A stretch of DNA of 64,000 nucleotides, taken from NCBI RefSeq assembly GCF_005405085.1, contig NZ_BJDJ01000013.1, forward strand, positions 32,004-96,003, in the 5' to 3' direction. This DNA is from Lactiplantibacillus daowaiensis (GTDB lineage: Bacteria > Bacillota > Bacilli > Lactobacillales > Lactobacillaceae). Within the stretch, counting starts at the first letter, position 1, and each line of letters begins with the position of its first letter. Positions 16,781-25,510 of this stretch are shown here, piece after piece. The translations under genes and the position numbers were made by a program. Under the pieces are notes generated by a model. It saw only the letters and a program-made list of their open reading frames with translations. It had not been told where the DNA came from and did no database searches.

Positions 16781-16826
16781 AGCGTAGCAAGCGGAGCTGG
16801 CAGTCTGAGTGAACACGTTTCGGCTC
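16781..16826 (+). repeat. Composite dispersed repeat, copy C
   Basis: AGCGTAGCAAGCGGA (16781-16795), a 15-base spacer, then GAACACGTTTCGGCTC (16811-16826). It is identical in both blocks to copy A, 11 kb away. Confidence 0.75.
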
Positions 16827-16856
16827 GGCAGCCAGGTAAACGCGTGTTTAGTTAAC

Positions 16857-16905
16857 GAGCCGAGACGTGTTCAGGCGGGCAGCTTCTTCCGCTTAGCTAC
16901 ACTAG
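16857..16905 (-). repeat. Composite dispersed repeat, inverted copy D
   Basis: GAGCCGAGACGTGTTC (16857-16872) is the inverted second block with one change and can pair with copy C to form a stem of about 18 bp. It is followed by TCCGCTTAGCTACACT, a diverged inverted first block. The remainder of the 16748-17085 gap holds this repeat and two hairpins. Confidence 0.65.
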
Positions 16906-16980
16906 GTGACCATGGTGAAAGACCACACCATAATCTCCTAGCTAGGCTAATGCTCAGAAGCTATCACCCGCCTGAACACT

Positions 16981-17020
16981 ATAAAAAATTGGCTAATGTC
17001 CGCGTCAAAACATTAGCCAA
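16981..17020 (-). terminator. Terminator of the LysR gene
   Basis: TTGGCTAATGT (16989-16999) pairs with ACATTAGCCAA (17010-17020). The run of A bases on the left becomes a U-tract on the minus strand. Confidence 0.65.
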
Positions 17021-17049
17021 AATAAAAAGCAACAAGATAACTCTCTCAC

Positions 17050-17082
17050 GAAAACGGCGACGCCAATTGGCATCGCCGTTTT
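17050..17082. terminator. Symmetric hairpin beside the LysR stop
   Basis: GAAAACGGCGA and TCGCCGTTTTC enclose GCCAATTGGC, giving a 33-base near-perfect palindrome. T residues lie within the arm rather than after it. Confidence 0.5.
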
Positions 17083-17085
17083 CAC

Positions 17086-17910
17086 TTAGCTTAATTTTTG
17101 AAGTTCAGTTGTAATAATCGTTTGGACGGCTTGCAGTGTCGGTTCAGTACCAGTTTTAGTTAATAAATAAAACTGGCGATGATAATTAGCGCTTAACGTT
17201 TCAGTAGGTACGGTATGGCTTAAAACATGCCGCGAAATAATCGATTGGCCGATGCCTTGGTCAAGTAAGTCAGCGATGATTTGATTGCTATGAATGACCA
17301 TGGTTTGTGCCGGCTTGATATTGCGTGCTTTCAAATAGGCCTCGGTATAATGACGAACACCCGAATTGGGTTCGCGAATAAGCCATAGGGGACTCGTAAA
17401 ATCCCCCGCATGGACTAATTCGTCTTGACCAAAAGCCACCCGGTTGATTTGATCAGTCACGATTGGCTTTTCAACGAGACCAAAATCCAGCTTATGTTGG
17501 GTCATTTGGGTGAGGATACTGGTTGAATTGGCTAACGTAATTTGAAATTGATACTGATCGCTATACGCCGCTAACTGTGTTAAAAGCGTTGGCAAGACTA
17601 CACTCGCAGTTGTATGGGACGCACCTAAGCGGCAAATGGGCCGACTAGTTATTTGGTCTGTTTGCATCGCTAGTTTGGTTGCATCCCATTGTTCCAATAG
17701 CTTTTGGGCGTGACGATAGAGTTTCGTGCCACTACTAGTGGGCAAGATTTCTTGACGACCATTACGGGTGAACAACGTCGTATTAAGCTCGTTTTCCAGT
17801 TGCTTGATTTGTGTGGAGACGGTTGGTTGAGAAATGAATAGCTGTTCCGCCGCTTGCGAGAAGTTGCGCGTTTCATACACCGTTTTAAAGGTCTGTAAAT
17901 GTTTAAGCAT
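17086..17910 (-). CDS. LysR-family regulator (YeiE/CysB-like)
   Basis: A 274-residue LysR protein. The winged helix-turn-helix is at residues 1-60 (RNFSQAAEQLFISQPTVSTQ), followed by a periplasmic-binding-like effector domain (RPICRLGASHTTASVVLPTL). It is divergent from a YeiH-family membrane gene, the conserved yeiE-yeiH arrangement in which the LysR protein activates the transporter. A 13-bp palindrome lies in the 115-base divergent region. Confidence 0.85.
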   Translation of the reverse strand: MLKHLQTFKTVYETRNFSQAAEQLFISQPTVSTQIKQLENELNTTLFTRNGRQEILPTSSGTKLYRHAQKLLEQWDATKLAMQTDQITSRPICRLGASHTTASVVLPTLLTQLAAYSDQYQFQITLANSTSILTQMTQHKLDFGLVEKPIVTDQINRVAFGQDELVHAGDFTSPLWLIREPNSGVRHYTEAYLKARNIKPAQTMVIHSNQIIADLLDQGIGQSIISRHVLSHTVPTETLSANYHRQFYLLTKTGTEPTLQAVQTIITTELQKLS

Positions 17911-17938
17911 GCTGTCAATTCTTTCTATTAATATTCTA

Positions 17939-17951
17939 AATAGTTACTATT
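17939..17951. promoter_or_regulatory. Palindrome in the LysR/yeiH divergent region
   Basis: AATAGT-T-ACTATT is a perfect 13-bp dyad located 29 bases from the LysR start and 75 bases from the yeiH start. It is a candidate LysR recognition site. Confidence 0.4.
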
Positions 17952-18025
17952 CTAAAGATTTATTTCTCAAATGTAAATCTGCCCGGTATACTTAGTCCTA
18001 TCGAAGGCAGAGGAGTGAAATGTGA

Positions 18026-19039
18026 ATGAAGACGATGCAGCGAAATTTATCTGGTTTGATTGCCAGTATTGTCATTGCCATTATTAGTCAGTTAGTTGCG
18101 TTGGTGATTCCAACGTTAGGGGCGGCAACGATTGCCATTTTAATTGGGATTGTCGCTGGTAATACATTTTTAAAACAACCAGGCTTAGCGTACGGGACTA
18201 AGTTTGCGGAAAGTAAGTTATTGGAATACTCAGTGATGTTACTAGGGGCGACAATGACGATTCAAACGATTGGCAAGATCGGCGTTTGGGGGATTGGCTT
18301 TATTTTGATCCAAATGTCGATCACGATCGTTGGCGCCTTATGGTTGGGCAAAAAGTTAGGCTTTGGTGAATCTAAACGATTATTGATGGCTGGCGGGAAT
18401 GCAGTCTGTGGCTCATCTGCGATTGCGTCGATTGCGCCAGTAATTGAAGCTGACGAAGATGATAAAGGCATGATTATCACGTTAGTCAATCTAATGGGGA
18501 CCGTGTTGATGCTGACTTTACCATGGCTTGGTATTGGCTTGTTTGGTGGCAACACGATTTTAAAAGGTGCTTTAATCGGGGGAACCTTACAGTCGGTTGG
18601 TCAAGTGGTGGCCGCGGCTAGTATGGTCAATCAAGCAACCGTACAATATGCAACGATTTTTAAAATTATGCGAATTATGATGTTAGTGGTCGTGGTCTTA
18701 ATTTTTGGTCGCTTGCACAAGCGTCATTTGCAAGCCGAACTGGCTGAAGAAGCCCAAATTAGTGGTAACGGTAATGGGCATTGGTTGCCATGGTATGTCG
18801 CGGGCTTTTTGATTCTATGTGCCATTAACAGCTTGGTTAGTTTACCAACTTTTGTGAGCACAACGGCGCATACGATTAGTAGTTGGTTTGAAATCATTGC
18901 CTTGGCTGCGATTGGCTTACGACTAAACTTAGCAGGGTTCTTAAAGGCCGGAAAAAAGCTTGCCCTGTATGGGTTAGGGGTTGGGACGATCCAAGTCGTC
19001 AGTGCGTTGATTTTAATTACTTTATTGCTTAAGGGTTAG
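18026..19039 (+). CDS. YeiH-family (UPF0324) membrane protein, putative anion exporter
   Basis: A 337-residue protein with about ten membrane segments. It has the family-specific stretch AGGNAVCGSSAIASIAPVIE near residue 120 and the pattern ALIGGTLQSVGQVVAA near 185. The family is annotated as putative sulfate exporters on thin evidence. AGAGGAG lies ten bases before the ATG. It is divergent from its likely LysR activator, and a GC-rich stem-loop follows the gene. Confidence 0.85.
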   Translation: MKTMQRNLSGLIASIVIAIISQLVALVIPTLGAATIAILIGIVAGNTFLKQPGLAYGTKFAESKLLEYSVMLLGATMTIQTIGKIGVWGIGFILIQMSITIVGALWLGKKLGFGESKRLLMAGGNAVCGSSAIASIAPVIEADEDDKGMIITLVNLMGTVLMLTLPWLGIGLFGGNTILKGALIGGTLQSVGQVVAAASMVNQATVQYATIFKIMRIMMLVVVVLIFGRLHKRHLQAELAEEAQISGNGNGHWLPWYVAGFLILCAINSLVSLPTFVSTTAHTISSWFEIIALAAIGLRLNLAGFLKAGKKLALYGLGVGTIQVVSALILITLLLKG

Positions 19040-19090
19040 TTAGTTAAACATCACTAAAAGTTAATTGAAGCACTTAACTAGTTGCGCTAA

Positions 19091-19125
19091 AATCAGGCCG
19101 TCAGACATCGTCTGGCGGCCTGATT
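19091..19125 (+). terminator. Stem-loop after yeiH
   Basis: AATCAGGCCGTCAGAC pairs with GTCTGGCGGCCTGATT around a three-base loop. Only GAGTT follows, so intrinsic termination would be weak. Between here and the S-layer promoter at 19306 no gene is seen. Confidence 0.5.
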
Positions 19126-19305
19126 GAGTTAAAAGTTCGTGCGAAAAGTGACAAGCATCGCTGTGAAAACGGTTCAAAAACGACTTTCAAACTTCACCGG
19201 GTTATACATGGAAAATGGGGGGACTGATTCGCTAAGGTGAACGAAATTCAAGCGGGACGGGCGTTTTAATAATTACCAATTCTTAAATTTTTTGAGCTTT
19301 AAAGG

Positions 19306-19334
19306 TTTACACTCTCGGAAATATGCTATATACT
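19306..19334 (+). promoter_or_regulatory. S-layer gene promoter
   Basis: TTTACA (19306-19311), exactly 17 bases, then TATACT (19329-19334). Transcription would start near 19341, giving an untranslated leader of about 75 bases, typical of stable S-layer mRNAs. Confidence 0.65.
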
Positions 19335-19415
19335 GAAAGCACGTTGAGGTTATATCGTCAAACGAAATAGTCTGGCGTTAGTGTCACACATATATTTTAT
19401 GGAGGGGTTTAGATT

Positions 19416-20768
19416 ATGCAATCTACTTTAGCTAAATCAGTATTTGTTGGATTAGCCGCATTATCATTTGCTTCAGTTGCTCAATTGAACGCAAACGCTG
19501 CTACTAAGTCAGCAACTACTAAATCAAACGTTACGTTAACTACAGACGCAACAACTCGTAACGTCGTTCCTACTGGCTCAAATGCCATTTATTCTTATCC
19601 TAAGACTGTTAAGAAGTCTGCTCGCACTGTTGCTTCAAAGGCAACTGTTGCTAAGTTAGCTTCTTCAAAGAGCTCAAAGGATTACTTCCGTGCTTACCGT
19701 GTATTAACTACTAGCAAAGGCTCAGTATATTACAAGGTTGTTTCATTTGATGGTTCCGTTCGCGGTTACATCTACGGTGGTAAGAGTGCTACTGCATTTG
19801 CTGGTGGTTTGAAGTCTGCTTCAACTACTACTGCATCAACTTTAACTGATGCTGAAAAGAACACTAACTATTACTTCGCTAAGCCAGGTACTACTAATGT
19901 AACGTGGAATGCTCCACAATACACTCAATACCAAGCTAAGAAGATGGTTAAGTCAACTGCTGATTTTGGCGGCGACGCTTTGAAGATCACTGCAGCACAA
20001 ACTAAGACTCGTGAAGGCTCACGTTATGTTTATGTTGAAGATGCTACTCATCCTTCATTAAGTGGTTGGATTTATGCTAAGGCATTGTCAACTACTAAGG
20101 CTGTTACTTACAATAACAAGACTGACGTTAATGTTAACTACATCGACGCTGCTACTGGTAAGACAGTTAAGTTTGGTTTCGTAACTGTTGACTCAGCATC
20201 AACTGCTACAGCTACTCCTGTAACTGTTAACGATGCTTTGTATACTGCTATTAATGGTGGTGTACCAACTGGTTACTCATACAGCTCAAAAGACAACAAC
20301 AATGCTTTGTCATCAGTTAAAACTGGCGACACTGTAACTGCTTATGTATATGCTACTACTACTTCTAAGTTAGCATTCTACGCAGCTCCAGAAAGCTCAT
20401 CATCAATCGAAGCTGGTGCTACTGTACCTGGTACTTCAGTAACTTATACTAAGTTAACTGCTGCTAACACCACTTTCCCTAAGCTTGATAGCAAATTGTA
20501 TGACTTCTTGACTGGTCGTAAGACTGAACAATTACAAGGTTCAGCTGTTCAAACTTTTGCTGAAACAAACCTTAAGACTTTGACTGGTAACCAAGTTGTT
20601 TACAAGAACGGTGTTAAGGGTTACAACGTTTACACTCTTGATACTTCAAAGGCCTTTGGTAACGTAGCATTTGGTACTACTTATAACGTACCTTACACTA
20701 CTACTTGGACTAAGGGTGACTTACCAACATCTGCTGCTGCTGGTAACACTGACTACCTTGCAGACTAA
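19416..20768 (+). CDS. S-layer protein (L. brevis Slp-like)
   Basis: A 450-residue exported protein. A signal peptide ends at about residue 29 (NANA|A). The N-terminal 130 residues (RNVVPTGSNAIYSYPKTVKK, RGYIYGGKSATAFAGG) match the conserved wall-binding region of L. brevis S-layer proteins, including the alternation of GSVYYKVV and RGYIYGG. The rest is Thr/Ser/Ala-rich beta-type sequence. Codon choice is strikingly uniform (ACT, GCT, AAG, GTT, TCA) and unlike the neighbours, as in extremely highly expressed genes. GGAGGGG lies eight bases before the ATG, with a consensus promoter and a strong terminator. No cysteine is present. The protein probably forms the outer protein lattice. Confidence 0.82.
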   Translation: MQSTLAKSVFVGLAALSFASVAQLNANAATKSATTKSNVTLTTDATTRNVVPTGSNAIYSYPKTVKKSARTVASKATVAKLASSKSSKDYFRAYRVLTTSKGSVYYKVVSFDGSVRGYIYGGKSATAFAGGLKSASTTTASTLTDAEKNTNYYFAKPGTTNVTWNAPQYTQYQAKKMVKSTADFGGDALKITAAQTKTREGSRYVYVEDATHPSLSGWIYAKALSTTKAVTYNNKTDVNVNYIDAATGKTVKFGFVTVDSASTATATPVTVNDALYTAINGGVPTGYSYSSKDNNNALSSVKTGDTVTAYVYATTTSKLAFYAAPESSSSIEAGATVPGTSVTYTKLTAANTTFPKLDSKLYDFLTGRKTEQLQGSAVQTFAETNLKTLTGNQVVYKNGVKGYNVYTLDTSKAFGNVAFGTTYNVPYTTTWTKGDLPTSAAAGNTDYLAD

Positions 20769-20784
20769 TTCTGTAAAATAGTTT

Positions 20785-20817
20785 AAAAGTGTCGAACTTC
20801 GGTTCGGCGCTTTTTTT
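20785..20817 (+). terminator. S-layer gene terminator
   Basis: AAAAGTGTCGAA and TTCGGCGCTTTT pair around CTTCGG (one G-U pair), followed by TTTTTTT. Confidence 0.85.
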
Positions 20818-20956
20818 ATGTCAATATTTAATTTAATATAGTTACTATACCGAGTAAAAGTTACTGAATTCCGCTCAAGTTGTGATCATGTCAGTTGATT
20901 TTTATGAAAATAACTTGAACTTACTTTCATAATCGTTCACATTTACGTCATAAAAT

Positions 20957-21006
20957 AACCGGCCCTAACCGTGAATCCTGCGTGGATTCAATGGTTAGGG
21001 CCGGTT
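20957..21006 (-). terminator. Terminator of the MFS-DUF4811 operon
   Basis: AACCGGCCCTAACC pairs with GGTTAGGGCCGGTT, extended inside by TGAATCC/GGATTCA around a small loop. On the minus strand ATTTTA follows. Confidence 0.7.
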
Positions 21007-21026
21007 TAAGTTTTCATAAAGCTAAA

Positions 21027-21536
21027 CTATTTTGTTGTCGTCATCGTCACGGTATGCCAATCTTTAGGCAATGTGAACGTATAATGGCGTTTCGCTAACT
21101 TGCCATCTGGTTGACCAAGACTAAAGAAGACTTTCGCCCAATGACCTCGATACCGCCAACGCGTGGTGGTTGTTTTAACGGTGGCGGTGGTGCCGGTTTT
21201 TAAACTGGCAGTGGTGGTTAAGGTCGCCGACGTGTGTTGCACGGTTTTAGGTTGCAATGTGGTGCGATAAACAGCGACTTTTTCTGTACCGGTCCCGAGC
21301 TTTTTAACACCTAGTGCCGCGGCCTTACTTTTTAATGGTAATAAGGTTTCAGTTTTGGTCGTGGTGACTTGATGTAAGCCCCAGTGGTAATTGTCATTTA
21401 AAACAATGGCAATTAAGCACCCAGCAATGACGATAAAACTAATGGCATTGCCAATACTGCGTTTCGGACCAGTGGGTACAAAAATCATTAGCCAAGAAAA
21501 GATGAAGACAAAGACGATCAATAAAATTAAAATCAT
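21027..21536 (-). CDS. DUF4811-domain membrane protein
   Basis: A 169-residue protein with two N-terminal membrane segments (residues 1-20 and about 28-47) and an extracytoplasmic Thr-rich beta domain. This family is regularly found directly after DHA2 pumps in lactobacilli. Its ATG overlaps the pump's stop (ATGA), so translation is coupled. Function unknown; possibly an accessory protein of the transporter. Confidence 0.8.
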   Translation of the reverse strand: MILILLIVFVFIFSWLMIFVPTGPKRSIGNAISFIVIAGCLIAIVLNDNYHWGLHQVTTTKTETLLPLKSKAAALGVKKLGTGTEKVAVYRTTLQPKTVQHTSATLTTTASLKTGTTATVKTTTTRWRYRGHWAKVFFSLGQPDGKLAKRHYTFTLPKDWHTVTMTTTK

Positions 21537-23014
21537 TTGTCGGCCTCCTGTTCAACCCGCACCGAATGGTGGGCTTTTAAGAAGAAGGTCAAGACAAAAC
21601 CAAAGGCACAAAAGATTAACGAAACGATAAAGGCCATATGGTACCCGGTTAAAGTGGCGCTCGTCGCCGCTTCCTTATATTGGAGTGGTGATTTAGCTAA
21701 CAAACTGTGACCAGGCATTTGCCATTTCGCAACACTAGAGTAGACACTGATCAAGACGGCAGTGCCCATTGAGGCGGCCACTTGGCGCAACGTATTGTTA
21801 GCGGCAGTCCCATGTGAGATTAGACTAAATGGTAATGAGTTGATCCCAGTTGTGGTGACTGGCATGGTGACCATTGTTAACCCAAACATCCGAATGGCAT
21901 AAACCACGATGATCCAAAGAATTGGCGTCGTGGCACTAATGGATAGGAAGAAGGCGGTCCCCATTGTCAATAAGAGCATCCCCGTCATGGCTAATCGCCG
22001 GGCACCGATATGGTCGAAGATGCGACCGGTAATGGGGCTCATGATCCCCATCATGATGGCCCCAGGCAATAAAATTAATCCTGAATCCATCGCTGAACGT
22101 CCGAGTACCGTTTGAATGTACATTGGTAAGATCATTTCAACCCCCATCATCGCCATATAGGCGAGGGCGGTTAAAATCGAAGATAAGGTGAACGCCGGAA
22201 TCGCAAAGACCCGGAGTTCCAATAATGGCTTGTCCATGTGTAATTGGCGCCAAACAAATAGCGCAATAAAAATCAGACCAATGACTAAGGTTGCTAAGAC
22301 GACTGGATCGCCCCAACCAGCTTCCCCAACTGAAGAGAAACCGTAAAGCATACTCCCAAAGCCAATCGTTGAGATCAAGACTGACCACCAATCAATTGGT
22401 TGTTTAGAAGTTGGCAAGACTTTCCGCAAGGTGAACAACGAGACGATAATCACCAGCCAGTTGATCGGCATGATGAACAAGAAGAGCGCTCGCCAGTTGT
22501 AATTATCGATGATCCAACCAGATAAAGTTGGGCCAATCGCTGGCGCTAACCCAATCACGATGCCGGCAGTCCCCATGGCAGCGCCCCGTTTTTCTGGTGG
22601 GTATACCGAAGACATGATCGTTTGAAAGACTGGGGCGGAAATCCCGACCCCCATCGCTTGAATCATTCGCGCCACTAGCAACATTGGGAAGCTAACGGAG
22701 AGATAGGATAAAATCGTCCCAATCCCAAAAATCACCATCGCTGCCAAATATAAAATCTTGGAGTTGATACGGGTCAGCATCCAGGCACTAATCGGGATCA
22801 TGATTCCCATAATCAGCATAAAGCCAGTCGTTAACCATTGAACGGCAGTTGCAGAAATATGGAAGTAAGTCATCAAAGTTGGAAAGGCCGTCGTCAACAA
22901 CGTTTGGGTAATGAACGTACTAAACGTTCCGACGAGTAAGGTGAGGACTAACCAAGAACGATGATACGGCTTGCCGTCAGCATCGCGCGGCAACGCCGAA
23001 TTATTAGTCGGCAT
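21533..23014 (-). CDS. DHA2-family MFS multidrug transporter
   Basis: A 493-residue, 14-helix EmrB/QacA-type drug exporter. Marks are WLTTGFMLIMGIMIPISAWM in helix 2, motif C-like GLAPAIGPTLSGWIID, and the loop GRIFDHIGARRLA. ATG at 23014 has AAAGGACGG upstream; the frame runs seven codons further to a TTG inside that site. It forms an operon with the DUF4811 gene. No dedicated regulator sits beside it. Confidence 0.85.
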   Translation of the reverse strand: MPTNNSALPRDADGKPYHRSWLVLTLLVGTFSTFITQTLLTTAFPTLMTYFHISATAVQWLTTGFMLIMGIMIPISAWMLTRINSKILYLAAMVIFGIGTILSYLSVSFPMLLVARMIQAMGVGISAPVFQTIMSSVYPPEKRGAAMGTAGIVIGLAPAIGPTLSGWIIDNYNWRALFLFIMPINWLVIIVSLFTLRKVLPTSKQPIDWWSVLISTIGFGSMLYGFSSVGEAGWGDPVVLATLVIGLIFIALFVWRQLHMDKPLLELRVFAIPAFTLSSILTALAYMAMMGVEMILPMYIQTVLGRSAMDSGLILLPGAIMMGIMSPITGRIFDHIGARRLAMTGMLLLTMGTAFFLSISATTPILWIIVVYAIRMFGLTMVTMPVTTTGINSLPFSLISHGTAANNTLRQVAASMGTAVLISVYSSVAKWQMPGHSLLAKSPLQYKEAATSATLTGYHMAFIVSLIFCAFGFVLTFFLKAHHSVRVEQEADK

Positions 23015-23169
23015 AATTGATATCCGTCCTTTCAATATTAAGTTTTTTATAATGCACGCAACTTATTAGTATACCACTATGCGCATGGTCGGCCCATTAT
23101 TTGGACCGGGATTAGCGGTGGTAGCCTGTGTTAAAATAAATAAGTAAACTAATATTGGGGGCAGTTTCA

Positions 23170-23829
23170 ATGACTAAAATATTAACTTTCGATTGTTACG
23201 GGACCTTGATCAATACCGATCCATTGTATCAATGGCTTGAAAATCTGGCGCAAGCGGTGAATTTAGACCCAACGGCAGTGCGAGCCGCTTACAGTGAATA
23301 TGAGGATGATCCAGTCAGTGTGTCACCGTATTTAGATTATGCGATGTTGATTCGTGAAAATCTGAAACATTTAGATGGGATGTTCGACCAAGACCACTGG
23401 TTTGAACGGCATTATGTTGAATGCCTGAATGTGCATGACCACTTATTGCCATTTCCAGAAGTCGTGTCGACGTTACAAGCTTGGCACCAACAAGGCATTC
23501 AACTGGTGATTATGTCCAATTCCTCTTGGGACTTGATGCCTGCTAATTTGGCAGCCTTAAAAGTACCGTTTGATGGCGTGTTGACGGCTGAAGATGTCCA
23601 CGCGTATAAACCAGACTTAACATTCTTTCAGGCTGCTGAACAACGCTTTGGCTTAACCGCGACGAATCATTGGCATATTGCGCGTGGTTATGGCAGCGAC
23701 GTGGTCCCGGCAGCTCAACTCGGTTGGCCAATGATCTGGGTCAATCGCAACAGTGTGACCCCGAATGGTACAGCACAACCGACCCATATGGTTGCAGACT
23801 TGACGGCGACCAAGGCGCTAATCGGATAG
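23170..23829 (+). CDS. HAD-superfamily hydrolase, haloacid dehalogenase type II-like
   Basis: A 219-residue cytoplasmic HAD enzyme. Motif I FDCYGTL (nucleophile Asp near residue 7), motif II serine in VIMSNSSWD, motif III lysine in YKPDLTFF and motif IV acid in RGYGSDVVPA are in the expected order. The spacing and SDVVPA pattern are those of type II 2-haloacid dehalogenases rather than phosphatases, but the substrate is unproven. ATG at 23170 follows GGGGGCAG by six bases. Confidence 0.82.
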   Translation: MTKILTFDCYGTLINTDPLYQWLENLAQAVNLDPTAVRAAYSEYEDDPVSVSPYLDYAMLIRENLKHLDGMFDQDHWFERHYVECLNVHDHLLPFPEVVSTLQAWHQQGIQLVIMSNSSWDLMPANLAALKVPFDGVLTAEDVHAYKPDLTFFQAAEQRFGLTATNHWHIARGYGSDVVPAAQLGWPMIWVNRNSVTPNGTAQPTHMVADLTATKALIG

Positions 23830-23946
23830 TGGGGTTAGCTGTCAATCGGGTGGCCGACCAGTTAAAGCGTTGGTTGATCGTCCGGGTGGAATCACCGTTC
23901 TAATCTCAATTATGAATTGCAGCTTTGGTAATTGAGAAAGGAAATT

Positions 23947-25143
23947 ATGTTGAAAACAAAGTCTTTGAATCGTAACACAGTGTTATTAATGGCGATTTCA
24001 GCAGCCATTGTGGTTGCGAATATTAATTATATCCAACCGATTGAGGCTGAAATCGCGCAGCAGTTTAACTTAGCCAACGCGGTGGTTGGGGCAGTTGCGA
24101 TGTTAACGCAACTCGGTTATGCGTTTGGGTTATTGTTGATCGTGCCAATGGGCGATATGATGAATCGTCGGCAGTTGATCATGCGGTTGTTGGTCTTAGC
24201 CGTTATCTCAGCATTACTAGCTTATGTGGCACCAAACATTTGGATCTATGCCATCGCCAGTCTCTTGATTGGGGTGACGTCCGTTGCGCCCCAAGTGATT
24301 ATTCCGTATGCCGGTTTTCTAGCACCATCGGGACAACGGGGGCGCGTACTCGGCAATGTCTTGAGTGGCTTATTAGTCGGGGTGTTATTGTCACGAACCG
24401 TCAGTGGGGTTTTAGCGAGCTATTTACCTTGGCAAACGGTGTACTTGATTGCGGCGGTGATGATTGCCGGTTTGTGGGTTGTCTTATATCGCAAGTTGCC
24501 GCGGGACCCACGACCAACTCCAACGGTTACTTATCGCGACATGATTAAAACTGTTCCGCAGCTCGTTAAACAGTATCCAGTTTTGCGGGCTTCAGCGGTC
24601 AATGGGTTTGTCCTATTTGGCGTGTCGAATATCTTTTGGGCGACGTTAGTCTTTTATTTGCAACATCAATACGGCTGGGGCAGTCGCGAAGCTGGGTTAC
24701 TCGCTTTGTTAGGCGTAACAGGGGTATTAGCGGCGCCACTGATTGGCCGGTTAGCCGATTATTTCAAGCCGCGCACGATTATCGGGCTGGGCTTAGTATT
24801 GTCGACACTCGCCTATGTGATCTTTGGGTTGTGGGCTGCCCATATTTGGGGCTTGATCTTAGGTATCATTGTGTTGGATCTTGGCACCCAGTTTGGGCAA
24901 GTCGCTAATCAGACCCAAATTCAAAGTATCGACCCTAAAGCCAGCAGTCGCTTTAACTCAGTCTTTATGTTTGGCTACTTTTTAGGTGGTGCTCTGGGGT
25001 CATTTTTCGGTAACTTATTGTGGGGCATGGCTGGCTGGTCAGGGGTTTGTGGCCTCGCCATCGTGGTCTTAGTCGGGGGTTTTTATGCGCATTTTGTTCA
25101 TTATCCGCATGTACTCAAAAAACAAGTCACCCAGTTAAGGTAA
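23947..25143 (+). CDS. 12-helix MFS transporter
   Basis: A 398-residue major-facilitator exporter of the DHA1-like group. Helix 1 carries NINYIQPIEAEIAQQFN, motif A is GDMMNRRQL, and the central loop is short. ATG at 23947 has AAAGGA upstream. It stands alone between the HAD gene and a strong terminator, with no regulator beside it. Substrate unknown. Confidence 0.82.
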   Translation: MLKTKSLNRNTVLLMAISAAIVVANINYIQPIEAEIAQQFNLANAVVGAVAMLTQLGYAFGLLLIVPMGDMMNRRQLIMRLLVLAVISALLAYVAPNIWIYAIASLLIGVTSVAPQVIIPYAGFLAPSGQRGRVLGNVLSGLLVGVLLSRTVSGVLASYLPWQTVYLIAAVMIAGLWVVLYRKLPRDPRPTPTVTYRDMIKTVPQLVKQYPVLRASAVNGFVLFGVSNIFWATLVFYLQHQYGWGSREAGLLALLGVTGVLAAPLIGRLADYFKPRTIIGLGLVLSTLAYVIFGLWAAHIWGLILGIIVLDLGTQFGQVANQTQIQSIDPKASSRFNSVFMFGYFLGGALGSFFGNLLWGMAGWSGVCGLAIVVLVGGFYAHFVHYPHVLKKQVTQLR

Positions 25144-25154
25144 TGCCCCAACGA

Positions 25155-25189
25155 GCAGGTAATTCTAAAGCGGAATTACCTGCTTTTTT
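25155..25189 (+). terminator. Terminator of the MFS gene
   Basis: GCAGGTAATTC and GAATTACCTGC form a perfect 11-bp stem followed by TTTTTT. Confidence 0.88.
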
Positions 25190-25233
25190 AGCGCTGACAT
25201 GCTAAGCTAAAAGCACATTGGGGAGGCGTTGAG

Positions 25234-25464
25234 ATGGATGCTAAAGTTATTGAAGTTGATGGGGCCCTCGGTTTGGTGTTACCACCAGCCGTCGTCGAAG
25301 CTTTAGAACTGCAGGTCGGTCAGTTGATTCAAGTGACAAGCGATACGACCAATACGTTGAAATTGCAAGATCATGATATCTCACCAGAATTTATGCGTGG
25401 CGTTGAAGCCGCCGTCGAACAATATCACGATGCCTTAACGTTGTTACAGATGCACGGCGATTGA
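25234..25464 (+). CDS. AbrB/SpoVT-fold small protein, orphan antitoxin-like
   Basis: A 76-residue protein. Its N-terminus (KVIEVDGALGLVLPPAVVEA, then LELQVGQLIQV) is the swapped-hairpin AbrB/MazE DNA-binding fold. The C-terminal helix (PEFMRGVEAAVEQYHDALTL) resembles antitoxin tails. GGGGAGG precedes the ATG by seven bases. No toxin gene is adjacent; terminators on both sides isolate it. It could be a stand-alone regulator or a relic of a toxin-antitoxin pair. Confidence 0.7.
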   Translation: MDAKVIEVDGALGLVLPPAVVEALELQVGQLIQVTSDTTNTLKLQDHDISPEFMRGVEAAVEQYHDALTLLQMHGD

Positions 25465-25473
25465 GCGCAAGTA

Positions 25474-25510
25474 AAAAGTCGTTGACCAATTTAAGGTCAA
25501 CGACTTTTTT
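25474..25510. terminator. Bidirectional terminator
   Basis: AAAAGTCGTTGACC pairs perfectly with GGTCAACGACTTTT. T-tracts on both strands serve the AbrB-like gene and the AEC transporter. Confidence 0.85.

Noticed and set aside
16809..17114. 101-codon open frame behind the Apf-like gene
   Set aside because: It runs through the dispersed repeats and two terminator hairpins, has no ribosome binding site and a low-complexity product.
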